Shown one piece after another: positions 8,576-18,382 of a stretch of 64,000 bases of DNA. Both the position numbers and the translations under genes were made by a program. This DNA is from Bog-473 sp963744225. GTDB lineage: Bacteria > Actinomycetota > Acidimicrobiia > Acidimicrobiales > RAAP-2. The notes under the pieces were generated by a model. That model had not been told where the DNA came from, searched no databases, and was given only the letters and a program-made list of their open reading frames with translations. The first letter of the stretch is position 1; every line of letters starts with the position of its first letter. The stretch is taken from contig CAVUSV010000001.1 of the NCBI GenBank assembly GCA_963744225.1, forward strand, positions 62,001 through 126,000. Reading direction: 5' to 3'.

Positions 8576-10322
8576 GTGACCGCAACTCCCGACGACGCAG
8601 CCCAGCTCGAGGCGATGCGTGCCGAGCTGGCAGATGCCGAGGATGAGATCCACGCGCTCCGCCGGCGGTTGCAAGAAAGCCCCGGCCGGGTCCAGGCCCT
8701 CGAGGAGCGGCTGCTCGAGTCGAAGGGCCAGCTCGCTCAAGCCACGTCGCAGAACGAGAAACTGACCTTCACGCTCCAACAGGCCAAGGAGCAGCTCGCC
8801 GCCCTGCGCGAGGAGGTGGAGAAGCTCACACAACCCCCGGCGGCCTACGGCACGTTCCTCGGCATCAACGAGGACGGCACGGTCGACGTGTTCTCGAGTG
8901 GCCGCAAGATGCGGGTGAGCCTGCACCCCGACATCGATCCGGGCGCCATCCGGAAGGGAAACGAGGTCGTCCTGAACGAGAGCCTGAATGTGGTCCTCGT
9001 CCGGGACGGGGAGTTCTCGGGCGAGGTCGTCACGCTCAAAGAGCAACTCGAGGACAAGCGCCGCTGCGTCATCTATGCCCGCGCCGACGAGGAGCGTGTG
9101 GCCGAGCTCTCCGAGGACATGATGGGCACCAAGCTGCGGGCCGGGGACTCGCTCCTCATGGACGCGCGGACGCAGCTCCTCATTGAGAAGCTGCCCAAGC
9201 TCGAGAGCGAGGAGCTCGTCCTCGAAGAGGTGCCCGACATCACCTACGCGGACGTGGGTGGGCTCGACACGCAGATCGAGGCCATCACCGACGCCGTCGA
9301 GCTGCCCTACATGCACCGAGACCTCTTCGTCGAATACTCCCTGCCGGCCCCGAAGGGCATCCTCCTCTATGGGCCACCGGGCTGTGGGAAGACCCTCATC
9401 GCCAAGGCGGTGGCCAACTCGCTGGCCAAGAAGGTCGCGCAGAAGACGGGCAACGACAACGTCCGCAGCTTCTTTCTCAACATCAAGGGGCCCGAGCTCC
9501 TCAACAAGTACGTCGGCGAGACCGAGCGCCAGATCCGGCAGGTCTTCCAGCGGGCCCGCGAGAAGGCGGACGAAGGCATGCCGGTCATCGTGTTCTTCGA
9601 CGAGATGGAATCGCTGTTCCGTACCCGCGGCACCGGCATCAGCTCCGACATGGAGTCGACCATCGTGCCCCAGCTGCTGGCCGAGATCGACGGCGTCGAG
9701 TCGTTGCGCGACGTCATCGTCATCGGTGCCTCCAACCGGGAGGACCTGATCGACCCGGCCATCCTTCGCCCCGGGCGTCTCGACGTGAAGATCAAGATCG
9801 AACGTCCCAATGAGGAAGCCGCCGGTCAGATCTTCAGCCGCTACCTCACGCCGAACCTTCCCCTCGACACCGAGGAGGTTCGCCGCCTCGGTGGGGGCGA
9901 CGCCCACAAGGCGGTGCAGGCGATGATTGAGGAGACCGTGGCCGAGATGTACCGGGAGGACGACGAGAACCGCTTCCTGGAGGTCACGTACCAGAACGGC
10001 GACAAGGAGATCCTCTACTACCGCGACTTCGCTGTCCGGGGCGATGATCGAGAACATCGTGCGCCGGGCCAAGAAACTGGCGATCAAGCGGGTCATCGCC
10101 GGCGAGACCGGCGGGATCAAGACCTCGGACATGCTCGAGTCCATCCGCCAGGAGTACAAGGAGAACGAGGATCTGCCCAACACGACGAACCCCGACGACT
10201 GGGCCCGGATCTCGGGCAAGAAGGGCGAGCGCATCGTCTACGTCCGCACCCTGCTCAGCGAGGACCGCGAGGTGCACGGGGGCCGCTCGATCGAACGGGT
10301 CGGTACCGGCCAGTACCTCTAG
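8576..10322 (+). CDS. mpa: Proteasomal AAA ATPase Mpa/ARC (one frameshift near the 3' end)
   Basis: Hexameric unfoldase that recognises pupylated proteins and feeds them to the 20S proteasome. Order: N-terminal coiled coil (about residues 5-75, binds Pup), OB domain (from GTFLGINEDGTVDVFSSGRKM), Walker A GPPGCGKT near residue 265, Walker B VIVFFDEMES, arginine-finger region ASNREDLIDPAILRPGR, and a C-terminal GTGQYL whose penultimate tyrosine docks the proteasome. After RDFA (about 10034) the homologous SGAMIENIVRRAKK continues in the +1 frame, implying one extra base. The unshifted frame gives an unrelated 130-residue tail. GTG start at 8576. Confidence 0.94.
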
Positions 10323-10338
10323 AAGTTAGGGTCGCACC

Positions 10339-11832
10339 GTGGCCACCACGAAGGTCTGCGGCATCGAGACCGAGTACGGGATCCATTCTCCCGGCCCGGA
10401 GCAGAATCCCATCGCCGCGTCCTCGATTCTGGTGAACGCCTACGCCGCTGACGTCGAGCAGAAGATCGGGTGGGACTTCGAGGACGAGACGCCCGGGAAC
10501 GACGCTCGTGGCTTCGCCCGCGAAGGATCCCTGGCTCCGATGGTGGAGACGCACCTGGCCAATACCGTCCTCACCAACGGTGCCCGGTTCTACGTCGATC
10601 ACGCCCATCCGGAGTACTCGAGCCCCGAGTGCCTGACGCCGCTCGAATGTCTCGTCTATGACAAGGCCGGAGAGGAGGTGCTGCGTCGGGCGATGGTGGC
10701 GGCCTCCGTGCGCATGCCCGAGCAGCCTGCGCCCGTCGTCCACAAGAACAACTCCGACGGGAAGGGCAACTCATACGGCTGCCACGAGAACTACATGATG
10801 GACCGCGCCGTTCCCTTCGCGAAGGTGATCGACGGCGTCGTCCCGCACTTCGTGTCGAGGACGATCTTCATCGGGTCGGGCAAGGTCGGCACGGAGACAC
10901 CGGCGATGGACTCCGAGACCGTCGAGTACCAGCTGTCCCAGCGGGCCGAGTTCTTCGAGGAGATCGTCGGGCTGGAGACCACGTTGAAGCGTCCGATCGT
11001 CAATACACGCGACGAGCCCCACGCTGACCCGAAACGCTTCCGACGCCTGCACGTGATCGTGGGCGACGCCAACCTGTCGGAGATCGCCACCTTCTTGAAG
11101 GTCGGCACCACCGCCATCGTCCTGGCCATGGTGGAGGACGAGGCGGGCCCGACCCGTGACCTGTCGCTCTCCGACCCCGTCCGCGCGCTGCACCAGGTCT
11201 CGGCGGACCTCTCCTTGCGGCGCCCGCTGAGCCTCACCGACGGGTCCACGGCGACCGCCCTCGAGCTCCAATGGGAGCTTTTCGGAGCGGCCCGCAAGTA
11301 CGCCGAGGAGTACGGCCTGTCCGCCCTCGGCGACGACGGGGCAACCGGAGCGCTGGTGATGGAGCACTGGGAGGCCGTCCTCGGCGGCCTCGAGTCCGAT
11401 CCGACCACACTGGCGGACACCCTGGACTGGGTCGCCAAACGCGAGCTCCTCCTGGCCTACCAGGACCGGCACTCGTGCGGCTGGAAGGACCCCCGCGTTG
11501 CAGCGCTGGCGTTGCAGTACCACGACCTCCGGCCCGACAAGTCCGTGTTCAAGCGCCTGGGCATGCGTTCCCTCGTCCAACCCGAGCAAGTGGCGGCCGC
11601 CGTCACCGAGCCCCCCACCGGCACCAGGGCCTGGTTCCGCGGGAAGTGTCTGGCCCGGTGGCCCGACGCCGTCGTGACCGCCAACTGGGATTCCCTCGTG
11701 TTCGACATAGGAGCGGACCCGTTGCGGCGCGTCCCTATGATGGACCCCCTGAAGGGAACAGCCGAGCACACCGGAGCGCTCCTGGCTCAGAGCACAGGAC
11801 CGGCGGACCTGCTCAACCGGCTTAACTCCTAG
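10339..11832 (+). CDS. dop: Pup deamidase/depupylase
   Basis: Converts the C-terminal glutamine of Pup to glutamate and removes Pup from conjugates. It belongs to the glutamine-synthetase-like Pup ligase family. The 497 residues match Dop length. Motifs are VCGIETEYGIHSPGP at the N terminus, the Dop-specific loop region with DFEDETPGNDARGF, YVDHAHPEYSSPEC, NNSDGKGNSYGCHENYMM, and RPIVNTRDEPHADPKRFRRLHVIVGDAN. GTG start at 10339, 16 bp after mpa. The Dop loop and context distinguish it from PafA downstream. Confidence 0.95.
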   Translation: MATTKVCGIETEYGIHSPGPEQNPIAASSILVNAYAADVEQKIGWDFEDETPGNDARGFAREGSLAPMVETHLANTVLTNGARFYVDHAHPEYSSPECLTPLECLVYDKAGEEVLRRAMVAASVRMPEQPAPVVHKNNSDGKGNSYGCHENYMMDRAVPFAKVIDGVVPHFVSRTIFIGSGKVGTETPAMDSETVEYQLSQRAEFFEEIVGLETTLKRPIVNTRDEPHADPKRFRRLHVIVGDANLSEIATFLKVGTTAIVLAMVEDEAGPTRDLSLSDPVRALHQVSADLSLRRPLSLTDGSTATALELQWELFGAARKYAEEYGLSALGDDGATGALVMEHWEAVLGGLESDPTTLADTLDWVAKRELLLAYQDRHSCGWKDPRVAALALQYHDLRPDKSVFKRLGMRSLVQPEQVAAAVTEPPTGTRAWFRGKCLARWPDAVVTANWDSLVFDIGADPLRRVPMMDPLKGTAEHTGALLAQSTGPADLLNRLNS

Positions 11833-11867
11833 GCGAGAACGTCGATCAGAGGACGGGGAACGGAACG

Positions 11868-12077
11868 ATGGCAGAACAGGAACAGAAAAAGAAGGGCTCG
11901 GGGACGACCCGCTCGACCGAGCCCGAAGCCGAGGTCGCTGAATCCACCCCGGCGACTTCGGAGCGGGGCGAAAAGATCAAGGCTGAACTCGACGACCTCC
12001 TCGACGAGATCGACGAGGTCCTCGAGGACAACGCGGAAGAGTTCGTGCGCAACTATGTGCAAAAGGGCGGGCAGTAG
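11868..12077 (+). CDS. pup: Prokaryotic ubiquitin-like protein Pup, GGQ form
   Basis: 69-residue, largely disordered, acidic tag that is attached to substrate lysines. The conserved C-terminal half LDDLLDEIDEVLEDNAEEF is the Mpa-binding helix and the protein ends VQKGGQ, so it must be deamidated by Dop before ligation by PafA. It is located between dop and prcB, the canonical place. ATG at 11868 with an upstream purine-rich GGAACGGAACG. Confidence 0.97.
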   Translation: MAEQEQKKKGSGTTRSTEPEAEVAESTPATSERGEKIKAELDDLLDEIDEVLEDNAEEFVRNYVQKGGQ

Positions 12078-12083
12078 CCCCCG

Positions 12084-12887
12084 GTGGCGCTCCCGTTTTT
12101 CCCCCCGGAGCGTGATCCGGGTCCGGACTTCGTCGGCCTGTTGCGCCTGACCTCAGGCCGGGCCGACTCAGCCGCGCCCGTGACCGAGGCGAGTGGAACG
12201 GCCCAGGTGCCCCACGGCACCACCGTGGTCGCGCTGCGCTATGCCGACGGCGTCGTGATGGCCGGCGACCGCCGCGCCACGGCGGGCAACATCATCGCTT
12301 CCAATGCCATGGAGAAGGTCTTCCCGGCCGACCGCTACTCGGCGGTGGCCATTGCGGGGACGGCGGGCATGGCGATCGAGATGGTCCGGCTGTTCCAGGT
12401 GCAGCTCGAGCACTACGAGAAGGTGGAAGGCGCGACCTTGTCGCTCGAGGGCAAAGCAAACCAGCTGGCCCAGATGGTCCGCCAGCACCTGCCGATGGCG
12501 ATGCAGGGCTTGGCCGTCGTCCCCCTCTTCGCGGGCTACGACACGGCCCGCAACACGGGCCGCATCTTCAACTACGACGTCACCGGCGGCCACTACGAAG
12601 ACACCGATTTCCAGGCCACGGGCTCGGGCGGCCGCGACGCGCGCAGCACGATCAAGCTGGGCTGGCGGGATGGTCTGCCCCGGGACGAGGCGGTCGACCT
12701 GGCGATCCAATCGCTCTACGACGCGGCCGACGAGGACTCCGCGACCGGGGGCCCCGACCTGGTGCGCGGGATCTATCCGATCATCGCCGTCGTCGACGCC
12801 GCGGGCTACCAGGAGGTTCCCCACGATGAGGTGGCCGAGCGCTTCGCGGCGCTCATCGCCCGCAAGCAGGCGGAGCGTGCCCAATGA
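12084..12887 (+). CDS. prcB: 20S proteasome beta subunit
   Basis: Catalytic subunit of the 20S core particle. The 267-residue precursor has a propeptide of about 45 residues. Cleavage between G45 and T46 in PHGTTVVALRY would expose the catalytic N-terminal threonine. Further proteasome signatures are GVVMAGDRRATAGN, the catalytic lysine region AMEKVFPADRYSAVAIAGTAG and GSGGRDARSTIK. GTG start at 12084, 6 bp after pup. It overlaps prcA by 4 bp (ATGA), consistent with equimolar production. Confidence 0.96.
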   Translation: MALPFFPPERDPGPDFVGLLRLTSGRADSAAPVTEASGTAQVPHGTTVVALRYADGVVMAGDRRATAGNIIASNAMEKVFPADRYSAVAIAGTAGMAIEMVRLFQVQLEHYEKVEGATLSLEGKANQLAQMVRQHLPMAMQGLAVVPLFAGYDTARNTGRIFNYDVTGGHYEDTDFQATGSGGRDARSTIKLGWRDGLPRDEAVDLAIQSLYDAADEDSATGGPDLVRGIYPIIAVVDAAGYQEVPHDEVAERFAALIARKQAERAQ

Positions 12888-13555
12888 GCATGCCGTACTA
12901 CGTCGCGCCCGAGCAGGTGATGAAGGACCGGGCCGAATATGCCCAGAAGGGCATCGCCCGGGGACGCTCCCTGGTCGCCACGACGTACGACGCCGGCATC
13001 GCGATCGTCGCTGAGAACCCGTCCCGGTCGCTGCACAAGATCAGCGAGATCTACGACCGGATCGCCTTCGGTGGTGTGGGCAAGTACAACGAGTACGACC
13101 AGCTCCGAGTTGCGGGCGTCCGCCATGCCGACACCAAGGGGTATGCCTATAGCCGCGAGGACGTCGACGCCCGGTCGCTGGCCAACCTCTACGCCCAATA
13201 CCTCGGGAACGTCTTCACACACGAGATGAAGCCGCTCGAGGTCGAGGTCCTCGTGGCCGAGCTGGGCGACACCGAGAACCAGCTGTACCACATTGCCTAC
13301 GAGGGCACGATCACCGACGAAGACCGGTTCGCCGTCCTTGGCGGTGACGCAGAGACCATCACCGAGCGTATGGCTGCGGCCTGGCAGCCCGACTGGGACA
13401 TGGCCACCGCGATCAAGGCCGCCGTGGCTGTGCTGGCCGGCCCCGATCGGACCCTGGGTGCAGGCGACCTCGAGGTGGCCACCCTGAGCGGGGGCAACGG
13501 CCGACGCACCTTCCGCCGGATCGACGAAGCGGAGCTGGCACAACTCCTGGTATAG
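12884..13555 (+). CDS. prcA: 20S proteasome alpha subunit
   Basis: Forms the outer rings and gate of the 20S particle and binds the Mpa C terminus. 223 residues: MSMPYYVAPEQVMKDRAEYAQKGIARGRSLVATTYDAGIAIVAEN is the gated N-terminal segment and first strands, followed by the usual alpha fold (KISEIYDRIAFGGVGKYNEYDQL). No catalytic threonine, as expected. The start overlaps the prcB stop by 4 bp. The next gene (pafA) begins 20 bp downstream. Confidence 0.96.
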   Translation: MSMPYYVAPEQVMKDRAEYAQKGIARGRSLVATTYDAGIAIVAENPSRSLHKISEIYDRIAFGGVGKYNEYDQLRVAGVRHADTKGYAYSREDVDARSLANLYAQYLGNVFTHEMKPLEVEVLVAELGDTENQLYHIAYEGTITDEDRFAVLGGDAETITERMAAAWQPDWDMATAIKAAVAVLAGPDRTLGAGDLEVATLSGGNGRRTFRRIDEAELAQLLV

Positions 13556-13575
13556 ACGGCAGTACGGTTGGTCCG

Positions 13576-14934
13576 GTGGAGCGGCGCATCTTCGGAATCG
13601 AAAACGAGTACGGGGTGACCTTCACCCTGCGCGGACAACGCCGCCTGAGCCCCGATGAAGTGGCGCGCTACCTCTTCCGGCGCGTCGTCTCGTGGGGCCG
13701 CTCCTCCAACGTGTTCTTGGAGAACGGCGCACGGCTGTACCTCGACGTCGGCAGCCATCCCGAGTACGCCACGCCGGAATGCGATCGCATCAGCGACGTG
13801 GTGGTGCACGACAAGGCGGGGGAGTGGATCCTGGCGCAGCTGGTCACGGGCGCGCAGGCGCGGCTGCGTGAGGAGGGGATCCGGGGAGAGGTGTACCTCT
13901 TCAAGAACAACACGGACTCGGTCGGCAACTCCTACGGCTGCCACGAGAATTACCTGACCGAACGCAACGATGAGTTCAACCGTTATACAGAAGTCCTCAT
14001 CCCGTTCCTGGTCTCGCGCCAGATTTATGCCGGCGCGGGCAAGGTGCTCCAGACGGCCCGGGGCGCGGTCTTCTGCTTGAGTCAGCGGGCCGAGCACATC
14101 TGGGAGGGTGTCTCCTCGGCCACGACGCGGAGTCGGCCGATCATCAACACGAGGGACGAGCCCCACGCCGACGCCGAGCGGTTCCGACGCCTGCACGTGA
14201 TCGTCGGCGACTCCAACATGAGCGAGTACGCCACATTCCTCAAGATCGGCACGACGTCGATCCTGCTCGCCATGCTCGAGGACTCCTCGACGGTGCTCCG
14301 TGACCTGACGCTCGAGAACCCGATCCGCGCCATCCGCGAGATTAGCCATGACATCACCTGCCAGCGCCGGGTCCGTCTCGCCAACGGCCGCGAGATGCGG
14401 GCCTTGGACATTCAAGTCGAGTACCTCGAGCGAGCGCTGAAATTCCGAGAGCGGCGCGGCTTGTCCCCAGAGGAAGACCGGGCGCTGGACATGTGGGAGT
14501 ACTGCCTGAAGGGGCTCGAGGCCGATCCGACGTCCCTGTGGCGCGAATGCGACTGGGTGGCCAAGTACCGGCTCGTCGAACACATGCGGGCCCGTCACGA
14601 CGTTTCGCTCTCACACCCTAAGGTTGCGATGATCGACCTCATGTACCACGACGTCGACCGCAGTCGTGGTCTGTTCTATAAGTTGCAACAGCGCGACGAG
14701 ATGGAACGCACCTGTACGGACGAGGCCATCACGGAGGCCATGACGAAGCCGCCAGAGACGACACGAGCACGTCTTCGCGGTGCGTTCGTGAAGCGCGCCA
14801 AAGAGCGTCGGCGCGACTTCACCGTGGACTGGGTCCACCTCAAGCTGAACGACCAGGCCCAACGCACCGTGCTGCTCAAGGATCCCTTCAAGTCGCACGA
14901 TGAGCGGGTGGAGCGGCTCATCCAGTCGCTCTAG
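13576..14934 (+). CDS. pafA: Pup-protein ligase PafA
   Basis: ATP-dependent ligase that phosphorylates the Pup C-terminal glutamate and links it to substrate lysines. The 452 residues carry the family N terminus RRIFGIENEYGVTF, LENGARLYLDVGSHPEYATPEC, the NNTDSVGNSYGCHENYL loop and RPIINTRDEPHADAERFRRLHVIVGDSN. It lacks the Dop-specific insert, which separates it from dop. GTG start at 13576. In mycobacteria pafB and pafC follow; here tatA/B follows directly, so these regulators are absent from this locus. Confidence 0.95.
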   Translation: MERRIFGIENEYGVTFTLRGQRRLSPDEVARYLFRRVVSWGRSSNVFLENGARLYLDVGSHPEYATPECDRISDVVVHDKAGEWILAQLVTGAQARLREEGIRGEVYLFKNNTDSVGNSYGCHENYLTERNDEFNRYTEVLIPFLVSRQIYAGAGKVLQTARGAVFCLSQRAEHIWEGVSSATTRSRPIINTRDEPHADAERFRRLHVIVGDSNMSEYATFLKIGTTSILLAMLEDSSTVLRDLTLENPIRAIREISHDITCQRRVRLANGREMRALDIQVEYLERALKFRERRGLSPEEDRALDMWEYCLKGLEADPTSLWRECDWVAKYRLVEHMRARHDVSLSHPKVAMIDLMYHDVDRSRGLFYKLQQRDEMERTCTDEAITEAMTKPPETTRARLRGAFVKRAKERRRDFTVDWVHLKLNDQAQRTVLLKDPFKSHDERVERLIQSL

Positions 14935-14956
14935 TGGCACCGTAGAGTGAAGGCAC

Positions 14957-15397
14957 ATGTTCAATCTCGACCCAGGCAAGCTGCTCGTGGTCGCCGTGGT
15001 CGCCATCATCCTCCTGGGGCCTGACCGGCTACCCCAGGTGGCCCGGCAGGTCGGCGGCGCCTGGCGCTCCTTCAACGAGTTCCGTCACCGTATGGAGTCC
15101 GAGGTCCGCAATACCATGCCCGACCTGCCGGCGACCTCGGAGATCGCCCGGCTGGCCCGCTCGCCGTCGGCCCTGCTCAACCACCTCTCGACCATGTCCT
15201 CGGACGAGGAGCCCGACGGAGCATTCCAGGCGCCGGCCGTGGACGATGGCGCAGCGGGCCCGGTCGCGGCGCCAGCCGGCCCGGACGTCGCAGCACCGGC
15301 TCCGGCACCCGCTCCGGCGCCCACCCAGGAGGACGGAGCGACGCCCCCGAAGCCGGCGTCAGAGGTCATTGTCCCCGGCGATCCCAGCCTCAACTGA
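14957..15397 (+). CDS. Twin-arginine translocase subunit TatA/TatB
   Basis: Single-span Tat component. An N-terminal membrane helix (KLLVVAVVAIILLGPDRLPQVARQVGG) is followed by an amphipathic helix (AWRSFNEFRHRMESEVRN) and then a long Pro/Ala-rich tail (APAPAPAPAPTQED) to residue 146. The GPDRLP motif and length suit TatB-like function, but TatA and TatB cannot be separated reliably here. It lies directly upstream of tatC, matching the actinobacterial pafA-tat-helY order. Confidence 0.88.
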   Translation: MFNLDPGKLLVVAVVAIILLGPDRLPQVARQVGGAWRSFNEFRHRMESEVRNTMPDLPATSEIARLARSPSALLNHLSTMSSDEEPDGAFQAPAVDDGAAGPVAAPAGPDVAAPAPAPAPAPTQEDGATPPKPASEVIVPGDPSLN

Positions 15398-15408
15398 TCG
15401 GCTCGCCC

Positions 15409-16215
15409 GTGGTCACCATTCCCTTCACGGCCAAGCGGAAGAACCGACCGTCGCCGGACAACATGACGCTCGGGGAGCATCTCGGCGAACTCCGGCGCCG
15501 GGTGATCATCTGTGTGGTGGCCTTCGTCATCGCTGCCACCGTGGCCGTCTTCGCCTACGAGCCCATCTTGCACTTTCTGCTGCGTCCCCTGTGCACCGTC
15601 GAGGCGTCGACGTTGCATCACTCGAGATCGAGCACCGGATCGCTGCTCATCACCTCCAACGGTACGTGCAACCTCTTCGTGACGTCCCCGCTCGACGGCC
15701 TAGCGCTCCGTGTGAAGATCGCCCTCTTCGGAGGCCTCGTTCTGGCATCGCCCGTGATCCTGTTTCAGATCTGGCGTTTCGTGACGCCGGGCCTCAAGGC
15801 GTCTGAGCGGCGCTACGCGATCCCGTTCGTGCTGAGCGCGTTCGTGCTCTTCCTGGCCGGGGCGGCGACGGCGTACTACACGCTGCCCCACGCACTCGGA
15901 TTCTTGAAGTCCGTCGGGGGCCCCAATCTCCAGGCCATTTATGACCCGATCCCGTATCTGGGGTTGATCTTGCTGATGATGACGATCTTTGGGCTGACCT
16001 TCGAGTTCCCGGTGGTCCTGGTGTCACTGGAGCTCGCCCGCGTCGTCACCCCCGGTCGGCTGCTCCGCGCCTGGCGCTGGGCGGTGATCATTATCGTCGT
16101 GATCGCGGCGGTCTTCACTCCGAGCTCGGATCCGTTCTCAATGTTTGCGCTCGCCATCCCACTCATCGTCTTCTATTTCGTCTCGATCGGCATCGGGAAG
16201 CTGCTCGGGCGTTGA
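15409..16215 (+). CDS. tatC: Sec-independent protein translocase TatC
   Basis: Polytopic receptor for twin-arginine signal peptides. 268 residues with the TatC opening MTLGEHLGELRRRVIICVVAF, a periplasmic loop, SPLDGLALRVKIALFGGLVLASPVILFQIWRFVTPGL and six predicted membrane helices ending KLLGR. GTG start at 15409, 12 bp after the tatA/B stop. Its stop overlaps the TTG start of the helicase gene. Confidence 0.95.
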   Translation: MVTIPFTAKRKNRPSPDNMTLGEHLGELRRRVIICVVAFVIAATVAVFAYEPILHFLLRPLCTVEASTLHHSRSSTGSLLITSNGTCNLFVTSPLDGLALRVKIALFGGLVLASPVILFQIWRFVTPGLKASERRYAIPFVLSAFVLFLAGAATAYYTLPHALGFLKSVGGPNLQAIYDPIPYLGLILLMMTIFGLTFEFPVVLVSLELARVVTPGRLLRAWRWAVIIIVVIAAVFTPSSDPFSMFALAIPLIVFYFVSIGIGKLLGR

Positions 16216-18335
16216 TCTCGTCCCCGTGGCCCGTCCGGGAGACGGCCGGGGCGGCGGAGTTCGAAGCCGACCTGCCGTTCACCCTCGATGACTTCCAGCA
16301 CGAGGCGTTCCGGGCCCTCGATGCCGAGCACTCCGTGCTCGTGTCCGCCCCGACGGGCTCGGGCAAGACCCTGGTCGCGGCCTACGCGGTCCACCGGGCG
16401 CTGTGCGCCCGTGGGAAGGCGTTCTACACGACACCGCTCAAGGCGTTGTCCAACCAGAAGTACAGCGAGCTGGTGGCGGCGTACGGAGAAGACCACATCG
16501 GGCTGCTGACCGGTGACACGACGGTGCGCCCACGCGCTCCCGTGGTCGTGATGACGACCGAGGTCCTGCGCAACATGCTCCTGGCCGGGTCCGATCTTCT
16601 CGAGGGCCTGCACACCGTGATCCTCGACGAGGTCCACTTCATTCAGGACCCCTACCGGGGTGGGGTCTGGGAGGAAGTCCTGGTCCTCTCACCACCCGAA
16701 GTCCGGTTCGTCTGCCTGTCAGCAACCGTGAACAACGCCGACGAGCTCGGCGCGTGGTTGCGCTCGGTGCGGGGCGACACGTCGGTGATCGTCGAGCGGC
16801 GGCGGCCCATCGTGTTGCGCCAGCACTTCGCGGTCGTCCGGCGGGCCGACGAGGATGCGCTGCTGCTGCCCTTGCTGCAGGACAACGGACGACCCGGAGA
16901 GGAGGGGCTCCGGATCGACACGGCGGTACGCCGAGCTCTGCGAGGCCGGGCGGCCCACTGGGAGGTGCGGGGCCGGGCGCCGCGCCTGCCCTTTCGTGCA
17001 CCACGACGGACAGAGATCGTCGAGGAACTCGGCGGGCGCGAGATGCTTCCCGCCATCGTCTTCATCTTCAGCCGAGCCGCCTGCGACGATGCGGCGCGCC
17101 AGGTCGTGCGCGACGGTGTGCGCCTCACCGACGCGCAGGAGCGTTCGGCCATACGCCAGGTGGTGGAGCGTCGAGCCGAACCGCTCGGCGACGAGGACCT
17201 GGAGGTGCTGGGCTACGACGAATGGCTCGAAGGTCTCGAGCGCGGCGTCGCTGCTCATCATGCCGGTCTGGTACCGGTGTTCCGCGAGACGGTCGAGGAA
17301 TGCTTCGCCGCCGGGTTGCTCAAGGTGGTGTTCGCCACCGAGACGTTGTCGCTCGGCATCAACATGCCGGCCCGGTCGGTGGTGATCGAGCGTTTTACCA
17401 AGTACGGCGGCGCCGGGCGGGCAACGCTCACATCGGGCGAGTACCTGCAGCTGACTGGGCGTGCCGGCCGGCGCGGCCTCGACGAGGAGGGGCATGCCGT
17501 GGTGGAGTGGTCCACCGAGATCACCTTCGCCGAGGCGGCGCGCGTGGCCTCGGCACCGCCGCCGGACCTGCGCTCCGCATTCCGGCCGACATACAACCTC
17601 GCGGTGAACCTCGTCGCGCGCTTCGACCGCACGACCGCCGCCGTGGTGCTCCAACGCTCGTTCGCCCAATGGCAGGCTCGCAACCCTGACCTCCTGCTGC
17701 GCCAGCTGAACCACCGTGTGACGGTCCTGGAGCGCATGGGTTACCTCGACGGCTGGGCCCTGACCCCCGCCGGCCACCGGCTCTCGCGGATCTACCACGA
17801 AGCTGACCTGCTGATCGCCGAGGCGCTCGGGACCGACGTGCTCTCCGGGGCAGAGCCGTCGGTGCTCGCCGGGGTGCTCTCGGCCGTCGTCTTCGAGCCA
17901 CGGCGGGCCCGCCGGGCCCCGGGCCACCACAATCCACGCCGTGGGAAGCGGCGAGCCCAGGTCCAGGACCGCCTGGGCGACAAGCGGACGACCGAACTGG
18001 CCCAGCGCTGCGGAGCCCTCAACGCCTTGGCCGAGAAGATCCGCGCCGTCGAGGAGGAGCTCTTCGTACCCCGGTCGCGCCAGCCCGCCGCCGGGCTTGC
18101 AACCGCGGTGGCATCGTGGGCCCGGGGCGCGTCCTTCTCGACCGCCCTCGGAGTGGCCGCCCGCGACGTCGGCGAACTGGCGCCGGGCGACTTCGTGCGC
18201 ACCATGAAGTCGGTGGCCGACCTGGCGCAGCAGGTCTCGCACACCGCCGCCGACCCCGAGGTCGCCGGGGCGGCCCGCGAGGCCGTCTCCCTGCTGATCC
18301 GGGGCGTCGTCGCCGGGGGTGCGCCGGGCGCCTGA
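16212..18335 (+). CDS. helY: HelY-type Ski2-like DEVH RNA helicase
   Basis: Superfamily 2 ATP-dependent RNA helicase. 707 residues with Walker A APTGSGKT near residue 47, motif Ib TPLKALSNQKYSEL, motif II DEVH in VILDEVHFIQD, motif III LSATVNNADELG, motifs V/VI ATETLSLGINMPARSVV and YLQLTGRAGRRGLDEEG, and a C-terminal region like the DSHCT/arch part. It is shorter than mycobacterial HelY (about 900 residues), with less between motif III and the helicase C domain. TTG start overlapping tatC. The genomic position after tatC is the classical one. Confidence 0.9.
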   Translation: MISSPWPVRETAGAAEFEADLPFTLDDFQHEAFRALDAEHSVLVSAPTGSGKTLVAAYAVHRALCARGKAFYTTPLKALSNQKYSELVAAYGEDHIGLLTGDTTVRPRAPVVVMTTEVLRNMLLAGSDLLEGLHTVILDEVHFIQDPYRGGVWEEVLVLSPPEVRFVCLSATVNNADELGAWLRSVRGDTSVIVERRRPIVLRQHFAVVRRADEDALLLPLLQDNGRPGEEGLRIDTAVRRALRGRAAHWEVRGRAPRLPFRAPRRTEIVEELGGREMLPAIVFIFSRAACDDAARQVVRDGVRLTDAQERSAIRQVVERRAEPLGDEDLEVLGYDEWLEGLERGVAAHHAGLVPVFRETVEECFAAGLLKVVFATETLSLGINMPARSVVIERFTKYGGAGRATLTSGEYLQLTGRAGRRGLDEEGHAVVEWSTEITFAEAARVASAPPPDLRSAFRPTYNLAVNLVARFDRTTAAVVLQRSFAQWQARNPDLLLRQLNHRVTVLERMGYLDGWALTPAGHRLSRIYHEADLLIAEALGTDVLSGAEPSVLAGVLSAVVFEPRRARRAPGHHNPRRGKRRAQVQDRLGDKRTTELAQRCGALNALAEKIRAVEEELFVPRSRQPAAGLATAVASWARGASFSTALGVAARDVGELAPGDFVRTMKSVADLAQQVSHTAADPEVAGAAREAVSLLIRGVVAGGAPGA

Positions 18336-18382
18336 GGCCATCCGCCACCGTCGCGTCACCCTCGTTCTATGGTTGGCCGGGC

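Noticed and set aside
10020..10050. Programmed frameshift in mpa
   Set aside because: No slippery heptamer or clear stimulatory structure is seen, and similar shifts affect many unrelated genes, so sequence error is simpler.
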